Assembly: GCA_947253655.1 (NCBI GenBank)
Contig: CAMYAE010000006.1
Span: forward strand, 1 to 64,000
Length of the DNA: 64,000 bases
Direction of reading: 5' to 3'
DNA from: an uncultured Bacteroidales bacterium
Lineage (GTDB): Bacteria > Bacteroidota > Bacteroidia > Bacteroidales > UBA932
The notes below the pieces were generated by a model, which made no database searches, was not told where the DNA came from, and was given only the letters and a program-made list of their open reading frames with translations. Below, piece after piece: positions 60,996 to 64,000 of the stretch. Numbering within the stretch: position 1 is the first letter of the stretch; every line of letters starts with the position of its first letter. The position numbers and the translations under genes are program-made.

Positions 60996-63116
60996 CTACT
61001 CATCTTCATCAGAAAGCTTGTAACCGCTCTTTTCAATGATGTCCTTTGAAAGGTTCGCAGGAACTTCAGTGTAGTGGTCGAAGCTCATGGTGCTTGTGGC
61101 ACGGCCTGATGAAAGTGTTCTCAATACAGTGACATAACCGAACTGCTCTGAAAGCGGAACGAACGCACGGATAATCCTTGCCCCATTGGCAGTTGTATCC
61201 ATTGCATTGATCTGTCCGCGGCGACGGTTAAGGTCACCGACGATGTCACCCATATATTCCTCAGGAGTCACTACTTCAAGATTCATAATAGGCTCAAGGA
61301 GAACAGGTTTTGCCTTAGGGCAAGCGTGACGGAATGCCATTCTCGCGGCAATTTCGAATGAGAGCTGATCTGAATCGACAGGGTGGTATGAACCGTCAAG
61401 GAGGGTAACCTTCAGAGACTGAACTTCATATCCTGCCAGAACGCCATTTGCCATTGCTGACTCAAAGCCTTTCTGCACGCAAGGAACGAACTCTTTAGGC
61501 ACGTTACCGCCTTTAACCTGGTTGTCGAATTGAAGACCTGAAACGCCTTCATCTGCAGGACCGATTTCAACTATAATGTCGGCAAACTTACCGCGACCGC
61601 CGGACTGCTTCTTGAACAGTTCCCTATGCTGCACTTTGGCAGTAATCGCCTCTTTATAGTTGACCTGAGGAGCTCCCTGGTTTATCTCTACACCGAACTC
61701 GCGGCGGAGACGGTCTACGATAATGTCAAGGTGAAGCTCACCCATACCGCTGATGACTGTCTGGCCTGTCTCGTGGTCTGATTTAACTGTGAAAGTAGGA
61801 TCCTCCTCAGCAAGTTTGCCCAAAGCCACACCGAGCTTCTCAAGGTCATTCTGAGTCTTAGGCTCCACGGCTATTCCGATAACCGGATCCGGGAAAATCA
61901 TTGACTCAAGAACAATCGGATGATCTTCGTTGCATATAGTATCGCCTGTACGGAGATCCTTGAAGCCAACAGCAGCACAAATGTCACCTGCTTCAACAAA
62001 ATCTATAGGATTCTGGTGATTTGAGTGCATCTGGTACAGTCTGGCAATTCTTTCCTTCTTGCCTGTACGGGTGTTGTGAACATAGGTTCCGGCATCTACT
62101 CTTCCGGAATAGACCCTCATAAACGCGAGGCGGCCTACAAACGGGTCGGTAGCAATTTTGAAAACCAATGCGCAGAATGGTTCGTCTGCAGACGGAAGAA
62201 GGTCTTCCTCTTCACCGGTTGCCGGGTCTGTGCCGATTACCGTTCCTTTGTCGAGAGGTGAAGGCAAATAGCGCATTACGGAGTCGAGAAGGAATTGAAC
62301 ACCCTTGTTCTTAAATGAAGAGCCGCAGCAAGCCGGTACAATCTGCATTGAGATAGTACCTTTGCGCAAAGCTGCAATTATTTCGTCTTCATTCAGGGAG
62401 TCCGGATCTTCAAAGTATTTCTCCATAAGAGCCTCATCGCATTCGGCAGCAGCTTCAACGAGTTTGTCTCTCCACTTTTCGACTTCTCCCTGCATATCAG
62501 CAGGAACATCCTGAATCTGATAATTTACGAGAGCCTCGCTGTTGTTCTCATAGATGAAAGCTTTCCTTGCAATAAGGTCTATAATGCCCTTGAATTTGTC
62601 TTCGGAACCAATCGGAAGGCAAATAGGAATAGCTTTGGCACCGAGTTTAGAGTGAATTTCCTCAACACAAGCGAGGAAATCGGCACCTACTCGGTCCATC
62701 TTGTTGACGTATGCGATTTTCGGTACCCTATATTTATCAGCCTGACGCCATACTGTCTCAGACTGAGGCTGTACACGTCCGACTGCACAGAATGTAGCTA
62801 TTGTACCGTCAAGCACACGCAGGGAACGTTCCACCTCAACGGTGAAGTCCACGTGACCCGGAGTGTCTATGAGATTAATCTGGTAGGTCTCATTGTTGTA
62901 ATGCCAGAATGCTGTAGTAGCGGCAGAGGTAATAGTGATACCGCGTTCCTGCTCCTGGACCATCCAGTCCATAGTGGCTGCACCTTCATGGACCTCACCG
63001 ATTTTGTGAGTCTTTCCGGTGTAGTACAGGATACGCTCTGAAGTTGTCGTCTTTCCGGCATCGATGTGAGCCATGATGCCGATGTTTCTTGTGTATTTAA
63101 GATCTCTTTTTGCCAT
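60996..63116 (-). CDS. fusA: Elongation factor G
   Basis: Translocase GTPase of 706 residues. Motifs: AHIDAGKT (16-23), RGITITSAATTA, DTPGHVDF (84-91), NKMD, and in the C-terminal domains VNYKEAITAK, QSGGRGKFADIIVEIGP, MGDIVGDLNRRRG and SSGRATSTMSFDHY. Part of the str operon between rpsG and rpsJ. Full length and intact. The start MAKRDLKYTRNIGIMAHIDAGK is family-typical. Confidence 0.98.
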   Translation of the reverse strand: MAKRDLKYTRNIGIMAHIDAGKTTTSERILYYTGKTHKIGEVHEGAATMDWMVQEQERGITITSAATTAFWHYNNETYQINLIDTPGHVDFTVEVERSLRVLDGTIATFCAVGRVQPQSETVWRQADKYRVPKIAYVNKMDRVGADFLACVEEIHSKLGAKAIPICLPIGSEDKFKGIIDLIARKAFIYENNSEALVNYQIQDVPADMQGEVEKWRDKLVEAAAECDEALMEKYFEDPDSLNEDEIIAALRKGTISMQIVPACCGSSFKNKGVQFLLDSVMRYLPSPLDKGTVIGTDPATGEEEDLLPSADEPFCALVFKIATDPFVGRLAFMRVYSGRVDAGTYVHNTRTGKKERIARLYQMHSNHQNPIDFVEAGDICAAVGFKDLRTGDTICNEDHPIVLESMIFPDPVIGIAVEPKTQNDLEKLGVALGKLAEEDPTFTVKSDHETGQTVISGMGELHLDIIVDRLRREFGVEINQGAPQVNYKEAITAKVQHRELFKKQSGGRGKFADIIVEIGPADEGVSGLQFDNQVKGGNVPKEFVPCVQKGFESAMANGVLAGYEVQSLKVTLLDGSYHPVDSDQLSFEIAARMAFRHACPKAKPVLLEPIMNLEVVTPEEYMGDIVGDLNRRRGQINAMDTTANGARIIRAFVPLSEQFGYVTVLRTLSSGRATSTMSFDHYTEVPANLSKDIIEKSGYKLSDEDE

Positions 63117-63128
63117 TCGACTAAAAGA

Positions 63129-63605
63129 TTAGAAACGGAAATGGGCAAATGCCTTGTTGGCTTCTGCCATTTTGTGCATATCTTCTTTCCTCTTGAATGC
63201 ACCGCCTTCGTTGTTATAAGCCGCCATAATTTCAGCGGCGAGTTTTTCGGCCATTGAATGACCGGAGCGCTTACGGGCGAAGTTGATCATATTCTTCATT
63301 GAGAGCGAGACTTTTCTTTCCGGCCTCAACTCCGTAGGCACCTGGAAGTTAGCTCCACCTACACGACGCGACTTCACCTCAACCTGAGGGGTTACGTTTT
63401 CGAGAGCTTTCCTCCAAATATCTAATGGAGCCTTGTCAGAATCTTTCATCTTCTCGCCTACCATATCAATGGCATCGTAAAAAATAGAATACGCGATACT
63501 CTTCTTCCCCTGTAACATAAGATTGTTCACGAAACGTGTTACGTTTACATCGTGGAACTTAGGATCAGGAAGCAGAATCCTCTTTTTAGGCTTCGTTTTT
63601 CTCAT
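63129..63605 (-). CDS. rpsG: 30S ribosomal protein S7
   Basis: 158-residue primary 16S rRNA-binding protein of the 30S head. Evidence: N-terminal MRKTKPKKRILLPDPKF, KVTRFVNNLM-like block, NVTPQVEVKSRRVGGANFQVPTELRPERK (in pieces: VEVKSRRVGGA and FQVPTELRPERK), and EKLAAEIMAAYNNEGGAFKRKEDMHKMAEANKAF region near the C-terminus (key: GGAFKRKEDMHKMAEANKAF). 12 bp before fusA. Confidence 0.98.
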   Translation of the reverse strand: MRKTKPKKRILLPDPKFHDVNVTRFVNNLMLQGKKSIAYSIFYDAIDMVGEKMKDSDKAPLDIWRKALENVTPQVEVKSRRVGGANFQVPTELRPERKVSLSMKNMINFARKRSGHSMAEKLAAEIMAAYNNEGGAFKRKEDMHKMAEANKAFAHFRF

Positions 63606-63636
63606 TTTTTGGAAAAATTAAATAATAAACAATGAA

Positions 63637-64000
63637 TTACTTCTTAGATGCTTTTGGTTTCTTGGTACCGTAGAGTGAGCGGGACTGTGTCCTGCCTTCT
63701 ACACCAGCAGTATCCAAAGCGCCTCTAAGGATGTGGTAACGTACACCGGGAAGGTCTTTTACACGACCTCCGCGAACAAGCACGATGCTGTGCTCCTGAA
63801 GGTTGTGTCCCTCGCCGGGTATGTAAGCGTTTACCTCTTTTGCGTTGGTGAGTCTTACCCTGGCAACCTTACGCATTGCTGAGTTAGGTTTCTTAGGGGT
63901 TGTCGTGTAAACACGCACACAAACACCGCGTTTCTGAGGGCACGCCTCCAATGCACGGGACTTGCTTGAATACTCAAGGGTCTCGCGTCCTTTACGGACA
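63637..64000 (-). CDS. rpsL: 30S ribosomal protein S12 (5' end outside the window)
   Basis: The frame is open to the window edge; the N-terminal about 5-8 residues are missing. The visible part runs from VRKGRETLEYSSKS through ACPQKRGVCVRVYTTTPKKPNSAMRKVAR (in pieces: CPQKRGVCVRV and PKKPNSAMRKVAR), GEGHNLQEHSIVLVRGG with the Lys/Pro streptomycin-associated sites, and RYHILRGALDTAGV. An internal TTG is not the true start. First gene of the str operon, 31 bp before rpsG. Confidence 0.97.
   Translation of the reverse strand, partial: VRKGRETLEYSSKSRALEACPQKRGVCVRVYTTTPKKPNSAMRKVARVRLTNAKEVNAYIPGEGHNLQEHSIVLVRGGRVKDLPGVRYHILRGALDTAGVEGRTQSRSLYGTKKPKASKK

Noticed and set aside
63637..63951. Reading rpsL as a complete 104-residue gene from the TTG at 63951
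   Set aside because: The frame continues to the window edge with conserved S12 residues, so the start lies outside.
1..64000. CRISPR array, insertion sequence or prophage
   Set aside because: I saw no evenly spaced direct repeats, no transposase, integrase or phage structural gene.

Overview
The window comes from the chromosome of a member of the Bacteroidota, most likely the order Bacteroidales. The evidence is three SusC/SusD pairs, many lipoproteins of the kind found next to SusCD, an ECF sigma factor paired with a membrane-anchored beta-barrel protein, -7 promoter boxes of the TAnnTTTG type upstream of many genes, and a rpsL-rpsG-fusA-rpsJ order. I cannot name a genus. Coding density is high and the GC content is moderate.

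Left part, 1-25.2 kb, is mostly housekeeping. A leftward operon holds lepA, a family 2 glycosyltransferase, menA and a free-methionine sulfoxide reductase. After a tRNA-Leu comes a tightly packed rightward run of nine genes: aroB, a fused aroD-aroA, aroC, sufB, a PnuC-type transporter, sufC, a short sufD, ispE and tsaE. A leftward comM-like gene and a lipoprotein gene follow. Next is an ECF sigma factor/anti-sigma-like pair, divergent from a TPR protein plus an EnvC-like protein. The sigma/TPR intergenic region is flanked by a perfect 17-bp inverted repeat and is my best candidate for a regulatory element not yet described. Then come a phosphopantetheinyl transferase with a small unknown gene, mdh, a cluster of extragenic repeats, smpB and miaA.

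Middle part, 25.2-60.4 kb, is an accessory glycan/peptide acquisition island of three modules. Module A (leftward, 25.2-34.7 kb): SusC, SusD, a DUF5018-like surface lipoprotein, a phosphodiester glycosidase (NAGPA family) and a DUF4855 lipoprotein. An unclassified secreted alpha/alpha-toroid-like protein (35.0-37.2 kb) sits between A and B. Module B (rightward, 37.5-48.4 kb): SusC, SusD, DUF4843 lipoprotein, PKD-like lipoprotein, metzincin-type metalloprotease and a degenerate 5'-nucleotidase-like protein; this set looks more like peptide/protein capture than glycan capture. A leftward MINPP-type histidine phosphatase follows. Module C (rightward, 50.0-60.4 kb): GH89 alpha-N-acetylglucosaminidase, SusC, SusD, a DUF1735-type lipoprotein and a second DUF4855 protein. 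The enzymes of A and C, with the phosphatase, point to alpha-linked GlcNAc and phosphorylated host glycans as a plausible target; this is an inference. No regulator gene lies in the island.

Right edge, 60.4-64 kb: a strong terminator, a tRNA with a CAT anticodon and an odd T-loop, then leftward rpsJ, fusA, rpsG and rpsL (rpsL cut by the window end). The S10 ribosomal genes that normally follow rpsJ are absent; the island begins instead.
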